Shown here piece after piece: positions 1 to 9,281 of a stretch of 47,957 bases of DNA; position 1 is the stretch's first letter; each line of letters starts with the position of its first letter. Source of the DNA: CAZNDN01 sp964571815. GTDB lineage: Bacteria > Fibrobacterota > Chitinivibrionia > Chitinivibrionales > WJKA01. Under the pieces are notes generated by a model that was not told where the DNA came from, ran no database searches, and was given only the letters and a program-made list of their open reading frames with translations. The position numbers and the translations under genes are program-made. The stretch covers positions 1 through 47,957 of the forward strand of contig CAZNDN010000018.1 of NCBI GenBank assembly GCA_964571815.1, in the 5' to 3' direction.

Positions 1-1626
1 TGTACACTCCGGGCGTAACGGCTCCTGCTTCAGCAGAGCCGTCGGTCCCCGTTTCCTGGTCCGGTTCGGCCTGGTGGGGAATAATAAATGCTCCCTGGTG
101 GTGATCCTTACTTTTCCCCAACCCCGGAACGTGATCAATCACCTGGAATCCGGCCTGGCCCCACCCTACCGGTACACCTCCCCCACTGCCGGATCTCCCC
201 CTGCGTCACACACATGCACATGCGTCGGCTTGGAAACTTCCTCACCGGACCAGGAAAAGACGACCTCCTTCTCCGGCGTAACCTCGAACACCTTCGGCGT
301 GCTGTGGTAGCATGCGATGACGGTATTGCCGTTGGGCAGACGATGAACACCACCGGTGAAGCTCCAGTCGAAGCCCTCGGGAACATCCTGTTTTGTCAAT
401 TTCCAGACAACATTGTTTTCCGGATCGACTTCCGCGACGACGGTAATGTAGCCCGTGCCGATAATGATATTTCCGTTGGGAAGCTTGACGGCGCTGTGCA
501 CGGCGCTAAGGTTTACGTCGTCGAGATCGTCCTTGGTGATTTCCCTCAAGATTGCACCGTCGAAATCCAGCTCATAGATAGTGTTGTTATTGGCCGGCGA
601 GCATACGAGGTAGGTGCTGTCGCAGGTCTTGCGAACCTGGCGATTTGCCGAATGTCCGGCCTTGCCGTTAGGGATACTTACGGACCGCGCAATTTCGCCG
701 TCACTGGTAAATTCCAGGATCTTTCCGGCGCCGGCATCACCCACCAGCACTCCCCCACCCGGCAGCGGTTGACACGAGTGAATCTCGGTCGGCTGCTCGG
801 CGTGATATTCCCATACGACGTCCTTGTCCATGGCCACTTCCTGCACGTATCCCCACGAATTGCACATGAGAACATTCCCGTTGGCAAGCATCCATGCATC
901 CTGGCAGTATCCCCCCTCGGTCGGCCCGTACTCCCACTCCACCGTGCCGTCTTCGGCGATAATGTATGCTTTCCCCGATCCGTAGCTTGCCAGAACCATA
1001 CGATGCGTCACGACATCGGGGTCGGGCAGGTGAATCTCCCCCAGATCGCCTTCCAGCGATGAGAGGGGCTCTCGTTTGAGTTCGGAGCCATCATGTGCGA
1101 TGATGAGCGTGTCAACATCGTCCATGGCCTTCGCCAGAAATGCGCGCGGAGCTTCTCCGGCGCTCCCCGGTGCCGCGCCGGCGGCGGCAACATAGAAACC
1201 GGCCGCATATCGTTGCGTCGCGGTTCGCGCGCCGCCGCGGGAATCGACCGCAATCCTCCCACGCCCGTCAAAGACGGAACGAACAGACCTCAGGGACGGG
1301 AGCCCTCGCCGGTTCAGCAAGCCCGGCCGCACGAGGATATCCGAACCCCCTGTCGTTCTTGCCGAAGGCCGACGGGATTCCAGTATGCCGACTACCGTGC
1401 CGTGCAGGTGAAACGCTCCTTCGGAATCGGTTGTGGCGGAAACATCACGGCGGGCCAGACTCACAGTGTAACCCACCGCCGGATTGCCGTCATGCTTCAG
1501 CACCGTCCCCGTCAGGTCGACCGTTTCCGCACTACTTACGGAACTCAGTACACTCGCCGATACCACGGCAAGTCCGACACTACGATACCCCCACGCAACA
1601 GTGATTCTCCTCCACATCCTCCTCAT
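1..1626 (-). CDS. Secreted arylsulfotransferase-like beta-propeller protein, probably frameshifted and cut by window edge
   Basis: The frame from ATG at 1626 (purine-rich ribosome site just upstream) reads 486 codons to a stop at 166-168. It has an N-terminal signal peptide (about residues 1-33), a small carboxypeptidase-regulatory-like beta domain (about 36-80), then a six-blade-like propeller with repeated LPNGN-type strands (about 205-475), as in the arylsulfotransferase/PQQ-like propeller group. The frame probably does not end naturally. Just before the stop there is a run of five G (about 179-183); with one extra G the reading stays open to base 1, giving a D/E/G/A/T-rich linker like the one before the sorting tail of the di-heme protein at 14932-17850. 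I therefore infer a frameshift (error or real) and a C-terminal domain outside the window. It lies 23 bases after the GH2 gene, so the two are probably co-transcribed. The sulfotransferase reaction is not assured; no catalytic residues were assigned. Confidence 0.6.
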
Positions 1627-1649
1627 GCCCTCCCCCTTCCTCGGAATGG

Positions 1650-4600
1650 TCAGTGTTTCACCTCGACCTTCACGATATGGAACCCACGCGCAATGCCGAG
1701 TCTTCTTCGGCAGTCAATCAGTGCCGGTGTGTTGTCGTCGAAGGCAATTCTCCCCCGCACCTTCCCGGCAATATCGTACACCGTCACCACACTCGCCCCA
1801 CCCCTGAACTCCGAAGGAACGGCGACCATACGCCCCGTAGTCCGTACGACCACCTGTCGCCGTGAGGCAACGGGCCGGTGAGAGAAGGCGTCTCGGGTGG
1901 GGTTCGTGTTGATTTCGCGCGGAGGTACGGCGTAGTCGAGATTGTAATAGGTATCGAACCCGCCGATCGATGCGCCCAGGCTGGTCAGCAGCAGTGAACC
2001 CAGGCGTGTGCCGCGCTCCGAATCGTTGTCAAGAAGCAACTGATTGACAACCCAGCAACCTTCTCCCTGCTCGAACTTCAGAAGCGCCGGCGTGCGCTCC
2101 GCATACCAGTCGTTCTGGTAGCGACACCGCGCGTGCTGTTTCCCGTGCTCGGTCCGGTCGCCCGGCATGTTCTCCAGCATCGGTTTCCGGGGGGCGATCA
2201 GGATGTTGACCGTTCCATCGAGCTTCGAGGGTACCACACCCTGATCGATAATATCGTTTGACCAGGCGAGGTCCTTGTTGTTGATGCCCAGCAGCAACGG
2301 GTCGGGATTCGGCTCCCACGAAGGAGGGATGTTGATGTTGCCGCAACGAACCGGCTCGTTGGTTGTGGTTGCCCTTCGCCAGCTTATCGCACTCTTGATG
2401 CAGTGTTTCCGGTCGGGAGGCGAGGAGAGTTGTACGCTCTGGGGGAGCAGTTGACTGTAGCTGCCCACTGTTGAGCCGTTGATCCCGCCCACCATAACCT
2501 TTCCGCCGCCGTCAACGAAGCTGCGCAGTTTGGTACGGGCCGGCTCGGAGGAGAGCGATGAAGCGATATCGGCATTCCCGCCGTCGACGACAAGAACCGT
2601 ATAATCGTTCAAATCCGGCAGAGCGCCGGCGTCCAGCGGCTGGTAGTACAACCCCAGGCCGTTATAATACGATTTCATATCACCGTCGCCGGCAACCAGG
2701 CCGGTTTTGGACTTCTCCGCGGGGGTATACCCGCCCAGGTAGTCGAGCATATTGCACAACAGTTGCCCGGCCACGGGCTCTTCGTCGAAGTTCTCCACGA
2801 GCGAGAACTGGGACAGCAGACACGTCCCCTTGCCGTCGGGGATTTCCAGCAGCGGCGCGTACCGGCCGTCGTTGTCCGCCGCAAGCAGTACCCGCACATT
2901 GCCGCCCCTCGTAGGACGCTTGTAGGGATCGGCCGCAACGGCGCGATTTCCGCGCCAGTGCGACAAGTCGTTCTGGTTCAGCCCCTGGAGCACGGCATGG
3001 CGGGCGCTGTGCAGAAGGTACTGGACATCGGCGGGGCCGCCGCTCTCCAGCTCCGGTACGGTGAGCGGAAGCGAGGGCGAAGACGACTGGCGGAGGACGA
3101 GCGCACGACCTCCCAGAAGGAAGAAATCCTGACAGAGCCCGGTGTAGCCCGAGGCGCCCTCACCAATAATCAGCACTTCGGTACCGGGGCTGTAGACCCC
3201 TGCCAGGTTCTCGACACTGGTATAGGTAACGCCCAGCTTCTCCAGAATCGCCGCGGTCTTGCCCGAGGGGTCATAGAGAGCGACTTTTTTTCCCGAAAGC
3301 CCCTTCACATGGTCCGCCGCGCTGAATTGCGGAAAGATGTTGCCTTCCTTTGACACGGCATGGACCGGCTGACCGTCCTTGAGGAAAACGCGCCTGATCA
3401 GCACCGGCGTTTGGACATCGACATTGGGTGCGGTCCACGACACGGTTACGTTCTCGCAGGTATTGCCGGGTGTCAGGTTGTTCAACGGTGAACCGGTGAT
3501 GTCGTTTGAAGCGAGCACGGTGTTGTCGCTCCGGCGCACAATCTCGCACCGTACGGAATTGGCCGGCCGAAGTACTTCGTAGGCAAGGTCAAACGTGCTT
3601 TGAATCTGCTCACCTTCATAGAAATTGATGTCCGGAGCATCCACTCCGGTGGTATCGATCAGCCAGTCGGAACAGCGCACCGGCTGATACAATTCGGCAT
3701 ACAGATGGAAGTTCGGCTGGGGATCGTAGATTGGCAGTGAAGGATCGCACCAGTTGATGGTGTGGCATCCCGAAAAGACATTTGCCGGTTTTGCCCCCGG
3801 CGCCGTCAGGTCCGGCCAGGTCAGCGTGTGCGCCTCGGCATTGTTGAAAAACGGCTGCGCCCGGAGCGCGAAAGCGTAGATGGACCACGAGCAATACCCG
3901 GCGTAGTCGGCCTTCTGCACGCCGAGCGTCTTGCTCCGATACTCCAGGCCGTATTGCCATTCATAGGCGGCATGATCCTGACAGGCATATTCGTACCCGA
4001 TCGGCCCGCGAAACTGTTCGCCGAAGAAGCAGGATTGATTCCACTCGCCACCGAACTCTTCCATCATGTGCGGCTTGTCCGGATCCCCAAACTTGGGAAC
4101 CCATGAGCCGGAGAGACATCTCCCGAATCCCCATGATCCGTCATCTCCATTCGGATCGGTTTTCCATTGATAGTGATTTGAACAGACTTCGTCCCAGCAG
4201 CGAAAATGCTGGTTTGTGTAGGCGATTCTGGTAGGGTCCAATTGTTGGGCCAACGCCACGGATGCTTCATCGTTACCGCCGACAATGTTGTATTCGTTGC
4301 CGCAGCTCCACATGATAACACTGGGGTGGTTCCGGTCACGTTCTACCCAGTAGCGAATATGACTGCGAGGTGAGCCCCCGTTCTCCTGACAGGAACCGTA
4401 GAATCCACTTTCCGCGACGATCATCATTCCCATGGAATCCGCGACCTCGAGCAAGACCGGATCGTAGGGTAGCGTATGGGGCCGGAAGTAGTTGACGCCC
4501 CAGTCCTGGAAAGCGGTGAAAAGGGCCTCGGCGTACTCCCGTGTCTGCTGGTATTCGCCGAAATAGTGATGACTGTCACCTCGCAGCTTGGTTTTGACGC

Positions 4601-5525
4601 CGTTGAGCCGCAACTGGTTCCCGTCACGATAGAACTCTTTGAATCCGAACCGCGTCTTCTTCCAGTCGATGACCGTCGATTTGTCCTCACCATAGAGCAC
4701 GGTGTGGATGGTATAGCGGTACGGATCGTAGGGAAACCACATTCGGGGATTGGGCCATGACTGCGAGCAGGAGAAGACCGTCGAATCCCCCGCGTTCAGC
4801 GCCTTCATCCCGTCAACGTCAAAGGTCAAAACCACCGCGCCGCTATGATCGGTCACGAAGTTGCGAACGTAGAAAGAGCGGGACTCGCCGCTGAGGTTCT
4901 TCACCGGGATATCGCAGGAAATCTCCTTGTTGCGAAATGAGGTCTTCACAAAGAAATCGTTTTCCACAAACACCATGGGATATGCTTTCAGAAACACATC
5001 CTGCCACATCCCCCGGTGAAAGCGCGCGTATGCACACCCGCCGTAGGGCATGATAGCGGTGTCGCCGATTTCGACCTTGAGAGAGTCGGAGGAAAACGTG
5101 AGGTGCGGGCTGATAACAAACTCAAACGGCATAAAACCGTCGGTCCACGTGCCCACCTCGTGGTTGTTCACCTTGACGGTTGTTTCGAAGAAGCTTGCGC
5201 CGACCGCAAACCGCACTACTTTTCCCTGCATCGACGACGGCACCTCGAGTGACCGCGCGTACGTGGCCGGTTTGTCGACGGTGAGAGGGTAGTCAAACCA
5301 TTTGTAGTTGTGGAACACACCCCACGACCCCGGCACCTGGACTGTGGTCCATCCCACACCGTCCTGGTGAATGTCCCACATCCCGTTGAGAACCACCTCC
5401 TCGCGCGTCGGACTCTGGGGAAGCGCTTCGGGCAGACCGGGAACCTGGGCGGCGTCGATCGCCGCGGCAGCTACAACGATCTGCAGTGTAACACACAACC
5501 ACCTGTGGAAGCATCCCTGACTCAT
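1650..5525 (-). CDS. Secreted glycoside hydrolase family 2 protein with C-terminal sorting tail
   Basis: 1291 aa. A signal peptide (about 1-26) is followed by the GH2 jelly-roll sugar-binding domain (about 40-185), an immunoglobulin-like domain (about 190-295) and the TIM barrel (about 300-560). Asn410-Glu411 in WSCGNEY fits the acid/base site and Glu490 in MEEFGG fits the nucleophile. The enzyme should hydrolyse a beta-linked glycoside (galactoside, glucuronide or mannoside class; substrate not decidable). After the barrel come two segments resembling class I glutamine-amidotransferase-like folds (about 745-830 and 930-1010), as in several large beta-galactosidases. The last 60 or so residues contain VYDIAGKVRG, typical of Por/type IX sorting tails. 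Start chosen at ATG 5525 because GGGGAGG lies six bases upstream. A 250-base AT-rich region separates it from the GH141-like gene, so it likely has its own promoter. Confidence 0.88.
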   Translation of the reverse strand: MSQGCFHRWLCVTLQIVVAAAAIDAAQVPGLPEALPQSPTREEVVLNGMWDIHQDGVGWTTVQVPGSWGVFHNYKWFDYPLTVDKPATYARSLEVPSSMQGKVVRFAVGASFFETTVKVNNHEVGTWTDGFMPFEFVISPHLTFSSDSLKVEIGDTAIMPYGGCAYARFHRGMWQDVFLKAYPMVFVENDFFVKTSFRNKEISCDIPVKNLSGESRSFYVRNFVTDHSGAVVLTFDVDGMKALNAGDSTVFSCSQSWPNPRMWFPYDPYRYTIHTVLYGEDKSTVIDWKKTRFGFKEFYRDGNQLRLNGVKTKLRGDSHHYFGEYQQTREYAEALFTAFQDWGVNYFRPHTLPYDPVLLEVADSMGMMIVAESGFYGSCQENGGSPRSHIRYWVERDRNHPSVIMWSCGNEYNIVGGNDEASVALAQQLDPTRIAYTNQHFRCWDEVCSNHYQWKTDPNGDDGSWGFGRCLSGSWVPKFGDPDKPHMMEEFGGEWNQSCFFGEQFRGPIGYEYACQDHAAYEWQYGLEYRSKTLGVQKADYAGYCSWSIYAFALRAQPFFNNAEAHTLTWPDLTAPGAKPANVFSGCHTINWCDPSLPIYDPQPNFHLYAELYQPVRCSDWLIDTTGVDAPDINFYEGEQIQSTFDLAYEVLRPANSVRCEIVRRSDNTVLASNDITGSPLNNLTPGNTCENVTVSWTAPNVDVQTPVLIRRVFLKDGQPVHAVSKEGNIFPQFSAADHVKGLSGKKVALYDPSGKTAAILEKLGVTYTSVENLAGVYSPGTEVLIIGEGASGYTGLCQDFFLLGGRALVLRQSSSPSLPLTVPELESGGPADVQYLLHSARHAVLQGLNQNDLSHWRGNRAVAADPYKRPTRGGNVRVLLAADNDGRYAPLLEIPDGKGTCLLSQFSLVENFDEEPVAGQLLCNMLDYLGGYTPAEKSKTGLVAGDGDMKSYYNGLGLYYQPLDAGALPDLNDYTVLVVDGGNADIASSLSSEPARTKLRSFVDGGGKVMVGGINGSTVGSYSQLLPQSVQLSSPPDRKHCIKSAISWRRATTTNEPVRCGNINIPPSWEPNPDPLLLGINNKDLAWSNDIIDQGVVPSKLDGTVNILIAPRKPMLENMPGDRTEHGKQHARCRYQNDWYAERTPALLKFEQGEGCWVVNQLLLDNDSERGTRLGSLLLTSLGASIGGFDTYYNLDYAVPPREINTNPTRDAFSHRPVASRRQVVVRTTGRMVAVPSEFRGGASVVTVYDIAGKVRGRIAFDDNTPALIDCRRRLGIARGFHIVKVEVKH

Positions 5526-5776
5526 TGCATACCTCCCCGAAAAGAAATTGAAAAGAAATCATTCACCACGCTGTGAATCCACGTTCGGCACCAACAGTTA
5601 ACCAAAAGGGATACAATCAATATAAAGGAAGCCACGTCGATATTTTTGATAATTAATTGACAATATTGATACAATGTTATTTAAGAAGAGAGTGCCCTTC
5701 TCGAAACGAGGCGTACCTCACCACCAGGTTATGCAGGCCCACCGCCCCCCCCTGAGAGATTATCCACCAGTGCGTG
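5526..5776. promoter_or_regulatory. AT-rich promoter region of the GH2 gene
   Basis: This 250-base stretch between two minus-strand genes is much more AT-rich than its surroundings. It contains ATTGATACAAT at 5665-5675, an exact 4-3-4 inverted repeat (ATTG, ATA, CAAT). The surrounding 28 bases (5650-5677) match 22 of 28 positions with 13090-13117, which lies upstream of the Ig-like gene. The element is about 125-150 bases upstream of the GH2 start. It is a candidate regulator-binding site; no clear terminator was seen. Confidence 0.4.
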
Positions 5777-7879
5777 TCAGAAACCGGGGATGACGGTTGT
5801 GGCCAGGCCCTCCCGCCATTGGATTCGGCAAACTATGAAACCGTTCGCCGTGCATCCGCGCGATTCGCGCGAGAGGTCTATCCGTATGCTTGACCGTGAA
5901 GCTTCGAAGAGGCCTCGGTTCAGCAGCCTTCCCGAAATATCGTAGACACCGACCGCCGGCCGCTCCGATATTCCGTTCAAGCCGCGCACCATGAGGTAAG
6001 GGCCGGCTCCGCTTGCGTGAGCGGTCACCCGCGGTCGGGGGAGTACGGGTTCCCCTCGTGCACCGCGGCACGCGCCGGCGGACATGGCATGCTCGCTTTC
6101 CGCAAACACACTCAACGGCTCGGCAAAATTCTTCATCGTCGACCGGTACGGTTCACGCGGCCCCGTGGCAGCCCGGGCCTCCCGCTTCTGCTCGTCGGTG
6201 GGATTGTCGGTATTGCCGTGTATCTGTTCGTCTTCCACGTTAAACGTCCGCGGCCCGATCGGTCCGTACCAGACATTGCCGGTCACCAGGCAGTTGTCGG
6301 CCTCCTGGTCGAGGAAAACAACCTCAATATCGTTGTCGTGTATGTAGTTGCCGGTTACGACATAGCCTTTGGGAGAATTGCTGCAGTATATGGCGCCCCC
6401 GTCCCACAACGCGCTTCGGGCGTTTCCGTAGTTGCGGCAGTTATGCACATGGTTGTGTGATATGACGGCACGGTTGTCACCCAGGTACTGCTGCACGGCC
6501 ATACCCCCGTACCAGGTATGATGAATCCGGTTGTGGGAAACCGAGACGTTGTAGACGAAACCGTTGCGAAGGCCCATACACCCGTGAAACACTTCACCGC
6601 AGTGATGAACCAGGTTGTCGGTAATCTCGATATCCCTCGGTATAATCTCTTCATCTTCCCACGCGCACACCAGGCTCAGCTCATCGCCCTTGCCGCACGC
6701 CCAGTCGTGCGGCAGCCAGCCGTCGGGATCGAGATTCTGCCGGTAGCCGGTCCGTATGCCGCTCGCCGCACAGTCGTAAATCATCGAGCCGACTATGGAA
6801 CTGTTTGCCACTCCCCTTCCAAAGCAGATCCCGTTTGAACCGCTATGTGCTATGACACAACCGCGAAAAAGGAAGTCTTCGGCAAACTCAACTTCAACCG
6901 CGGCCGGGATCTGTCTTACCTTCATGTCAATCCAGCCGTCGTCCCGAAGGAAATCGCCGGAGAAGCGCTCGCGGTACCGTGAGGGGGCTGAAGACCAGGT
7001 CGTGTACATGAAATGGATACCCTCGAAGCTGAGGTTCTCGATCGGCGCCCCCTTTTCGCCGCGGACCACCATCAACTGCTCCAGCATCGGCGCCATACAG
7101 ACAGCCGTAGTGGGATTCTCCTTTTCCCGCGCGTAGTAAAACAACTCGCCGGAGGCCTTGTTCAAAAACCATTCGCCCGGCCTGTCGATAAACTCGTAGG
7201 CATGATCGAGATACCCGTAATTCCAGAACAGCCCCGGGTGTGCAAGATGCAATCGGCCCCCTTGCTCGAGCCGCTCAACGACGACACGGTTGGACCACCA
7301 GTGATGCAGGCTGACTGCTTCGGCGGTTGACATATCAACCCCGGACCCGGGAGGAGTTCTATCAAGAAGCACAACCGAATCTTCGTTCTCGGGCATAAAG
7401 AGGAAATCCTCCTCGGGCACATTGGGCCACCGCGCGCGCATTGCGCGTTTCCCGTTCACGAAGAAGTCTCTGAACCACCAGGAGCCGTCGGCCACTTCCG
7501 GGATCGTGGTCTTCCAGATGTTCCCGGAGTGCCGGCTCCAGCCGGTGATGCGTCTTCCTCCGGAGACAATGGGAATGTCATCTCCGAACGCCCGGTAGAC
7601 GACCGCGGTCTCCGACGAACCGCCGTCCACACTACCCAGCATCAGTGGTGTATCGAGATAATGGACCCCTTCCATAAGGTATACGCTGATTGTATCCGGG
7701 GTACGTGCGGCGCGTTTCTCCCTGACGGCGTCACGAGCCCGGGTCAACGTTCTCAACGGCTGTTGGCGGGTGCCGGGATGCGAGTCGTTCCCGGAAGGTG
7801 AAACGTATATGGCAACGACTTCGCCTGCATGCAGCAGGGCAAGCGTTCCGAGGAACAAAATGGCGGAAACCGGTTTCAT
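5777..7879 (-). CDS. Secreted right-handed beta-helix protein, GH141-like, with sorting tail
   Basis: 700 aa with a signal peptide (about 1-23). The mature N terminus IYVSPSGNDSHPGTRQQPLR is the usual opening of secreted parallel beta-helix carbohydrate enzymes. It is followed by a GWSRHSGNIWKTTIP-type segment and FVNGKRAMRARWPN, which I associate with the GH141 (fucosidase/xylanase) group. Residues about 270-560 are rich in N-x-[IV]-x-x-N-x-[IV] turns that form the helix coils (e.g. NRIHHTWYGGMAV, NHVHNCRNYGNARS, NYIHDNDIEVVF). The C terminus has VYDISGRLL and an R-rich ending, a sorting-type tail. ATG 7879 has GGGGGAGGGG directly upstream. It follows the outer-membrane barrel gene by 69 bases in the same direction, so it is probably in one operon with it. 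Assignment to GH141 rather than another beta-helix family is tentative. Confidence 0.75.
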   Translation of the reverse strand: MKPVSAILFLGTLALLHAGEVVAIYVSPSGNDSHPGTRQQPLRTLTRARDAVREKRAARTPDTISVYLMEGVHYLDTPLMLGSVDGGSSETAVVYRAFGDDIPIVSGGRRITGWSRHSGNIWKTTIPEVADGSWWFRDFFVNGKRAMRARWPNVPEEDFLFMPENEDSVVLLDRTPPGSGVDMSTAEAVSLHHWWSNRVVVERLEQGGRLHLAHPGLFWNYGYLDHAYEFIDRPGEWFLNKASGELFYYAREKENPTTAVCMAPMLEQLMVVRGEKGAPIENLSFEGIHFMYTTWSSAPSRYRERFSGDFLRDDGWIDMKVRQIPAAVEVEFAEDFLFRGCVIAHSGSNGICFGRGVANSSIVGSMIYDCAASGIRTGYRQNLDPDGWLPHDWACGKGDELSLVCAWEDEEIIPRDIEITDNLVHHCGEVFHGCMGLRNGFVYNVSVSHNRIHHTWYGGMAVQQYLGDNRAVISHNHVHNCRNYGNARSALWDGGAIYCSNSPKGYVVTGNYIHDNDIEVVFLDQEADNCLVTGNVWYGPIGPRTFNVEDEQIHGNTDNPTDEQKREARAATGPREPYRSTMKNFAEPLSVFAESEHAMSAGACRGARGEPVLPRPRVTAHASGAGPYLMVRGLNGISERPAVGVYDISGRLLNRGLFEASRSSIRIDLSRESRGCTANGFIVCRIQWREGLATTVIPGF

Positions 7880-7948
7880 ACCCCTCCCCCGCGCAGCCGT
7901 AGTCTCTTCAGCCGGGCTTCAGGAGTTTCGGACTCGACAGACCAATGC

Positions 7949-9235
7949 TCAGAATGCGAACCGCGCCCGCGCCATCCATTTCCAATGCTCGGGACGGTAC
8001 AGGACATCATCGGCCGTGTCATCAAGCCGGTTCCAGCGATTCACCTTGGTATGGTCGTTGGCCACCTGGAAGGCAAGTGAGATGCGCTCGGCCACCGTTT
8101 TTGTCAGGGTAACCGACCACTTGATATTGTCTTCGGTGAGGTGAAGCGAATCGGCCAGCTCTTCGTCGGCAGGTGCATTATCGAAGATGGGAACATTTGA
8201 TTGAACAACCGCTCTGTTGGAATTCCGGTAGGGACTGCCGTACCACTCGGCTTCCACGGCAACCGTGTCTACAAAGTTGAACGCGGGGATATTGAACCCG
8301 GCCATGACCGGGATACGGTCCATGATGTCGTTGTAAATGATTCCCCGGTTCTCCACGCCCAGCACGGCGGCTTCACTGTAAAAGATCAGGTCGCCGGGGC
8401 CGAAAATGTCGATTCCAATAAGCGGTTTCGGGTCGAACGCCAGCCGCCCCATCAGTTTCACGGCGTTGAAGGAGTAGTAGTTCGTATCGCCGTTGTCCAC
8501 ATACCTGTTGTTGCGGCTCTCCGGGTACGTCAGCTCTCGGTTAATCGACAGCACCTTCTCCAGCATCACACCACCGCCCGCGTAGACCATATTTGCCAGG
8601 GAGACACCGGTGAGATAGGAAAGGGAGTAATCAAAGACTGGTGCCAGGTCTTTCTCGCTTGATACCACCACCTCATGTGTCCACATTTTGTACAGCGTGC
8701 TTTTCAGGCGCATGCCCAGTACCCGGTGGAAGGCTTTGTCGAACTCCGTGTTGAGCACGGGCGGCCTGGCCCGGCAGCGAAACAGGTATTCTCCCAGATT
8801 CCTGCTCCAGAGGTTGTATTTGTAGGGAAAATACCCCATCCCCAATTCAAGCGACAGCATTTCGTTGTCAATAAGGTGAAAAACCCCTTCAGCATGGTGG
8901 AAATACGCATCGGACTTGATACGCTGCGATTGGGGGAAGATCGTGCCGGACATATCCCCGATCTGGAACGGAAGGGAAATTTCCATTTCCAGGTTGAGTA
9001 TGATCTGGAGACGGTCGGCGTACCATGATTCCATACCGATCCCGCCCAGCATGGTCTGAAGCCAGTAGTGGTCGATGGCGATGGCGCCGTACTCGGTAGC
9101 CCCGTCGACAATCTGGCCGAACGAGTACTGGACCGTTCCGGACAGGTCCACCCGCGACTCTTCATCTGCTTCCGTGTACGCCGAAGTGAGCAGAATCGCG
9201 CCGACACAACCGCAGAGCATTCCTCGCAGCATCAT
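7949..9235 (-). CDS. Predicted outer-membrane beta-barrel protein
   Basis: 428 aa from ATG 9235, chosen because AAAGGA sits a few bases upstream and a standard signal peptide starts there (MMLRGMLCGCVGAILLTSAY). The mature part has many short alternating strands with aromatic girdle residues and charged loops, no long hydrophobic helices, and the last residue is Phe (ARARFAF), the usual end of a barrel inserted by the BAM machinery. No porin family signature was recognised. Placed between the GH116-like and GH141-like genes, it may carry sugar or glycoside products across the outer membrane; this is inference from context only. It starts 46 bases after the true stop of the GH116-like gene. 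Confidence 0.65.
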   Translation of the reverse strand: MMLRGMLCGCVGAILLTSAYTEADEESRVDLSGTVQYSFGQIVDGATEYGAIAIDHYWLQTMLGGIGMESWYADRLQIILNLEMEISLPFQIGDMSGTIFPQSQRIKSDAYFHHAEGVFHLIDNEMLSLELGMGYFPYKYNLWSRNLGEYLFRCRARPPVLNTEFDKAFHRVLGMRLKSTLYKMWTHEVVVSSEKDLAPVFDYSLSYLTGVSLANMVYAGGGVMLEKVLSINRELTYPESRNNRYVDNGDTNYYSFNAVKLMGRLAFDPKPLIGIDIFGPGDLIFYSEAAVLGVENRGIIYNDIMDRIPVMAGFNIPAFNFVDTVAVEAEWYGSPYRNSNRAVVQSNVPIFDNAPADEELADSLHLTEDNIKWSVTLTKTVAERISLAFQVANDHTKVNRWNRLDDTADDVLYRPEHWKWMARARFAF

Positions 9236-9281
9236 GGTTCCTTTCGTTTTCAATTGATGGGTCAACACCAACCGCCCCAGC

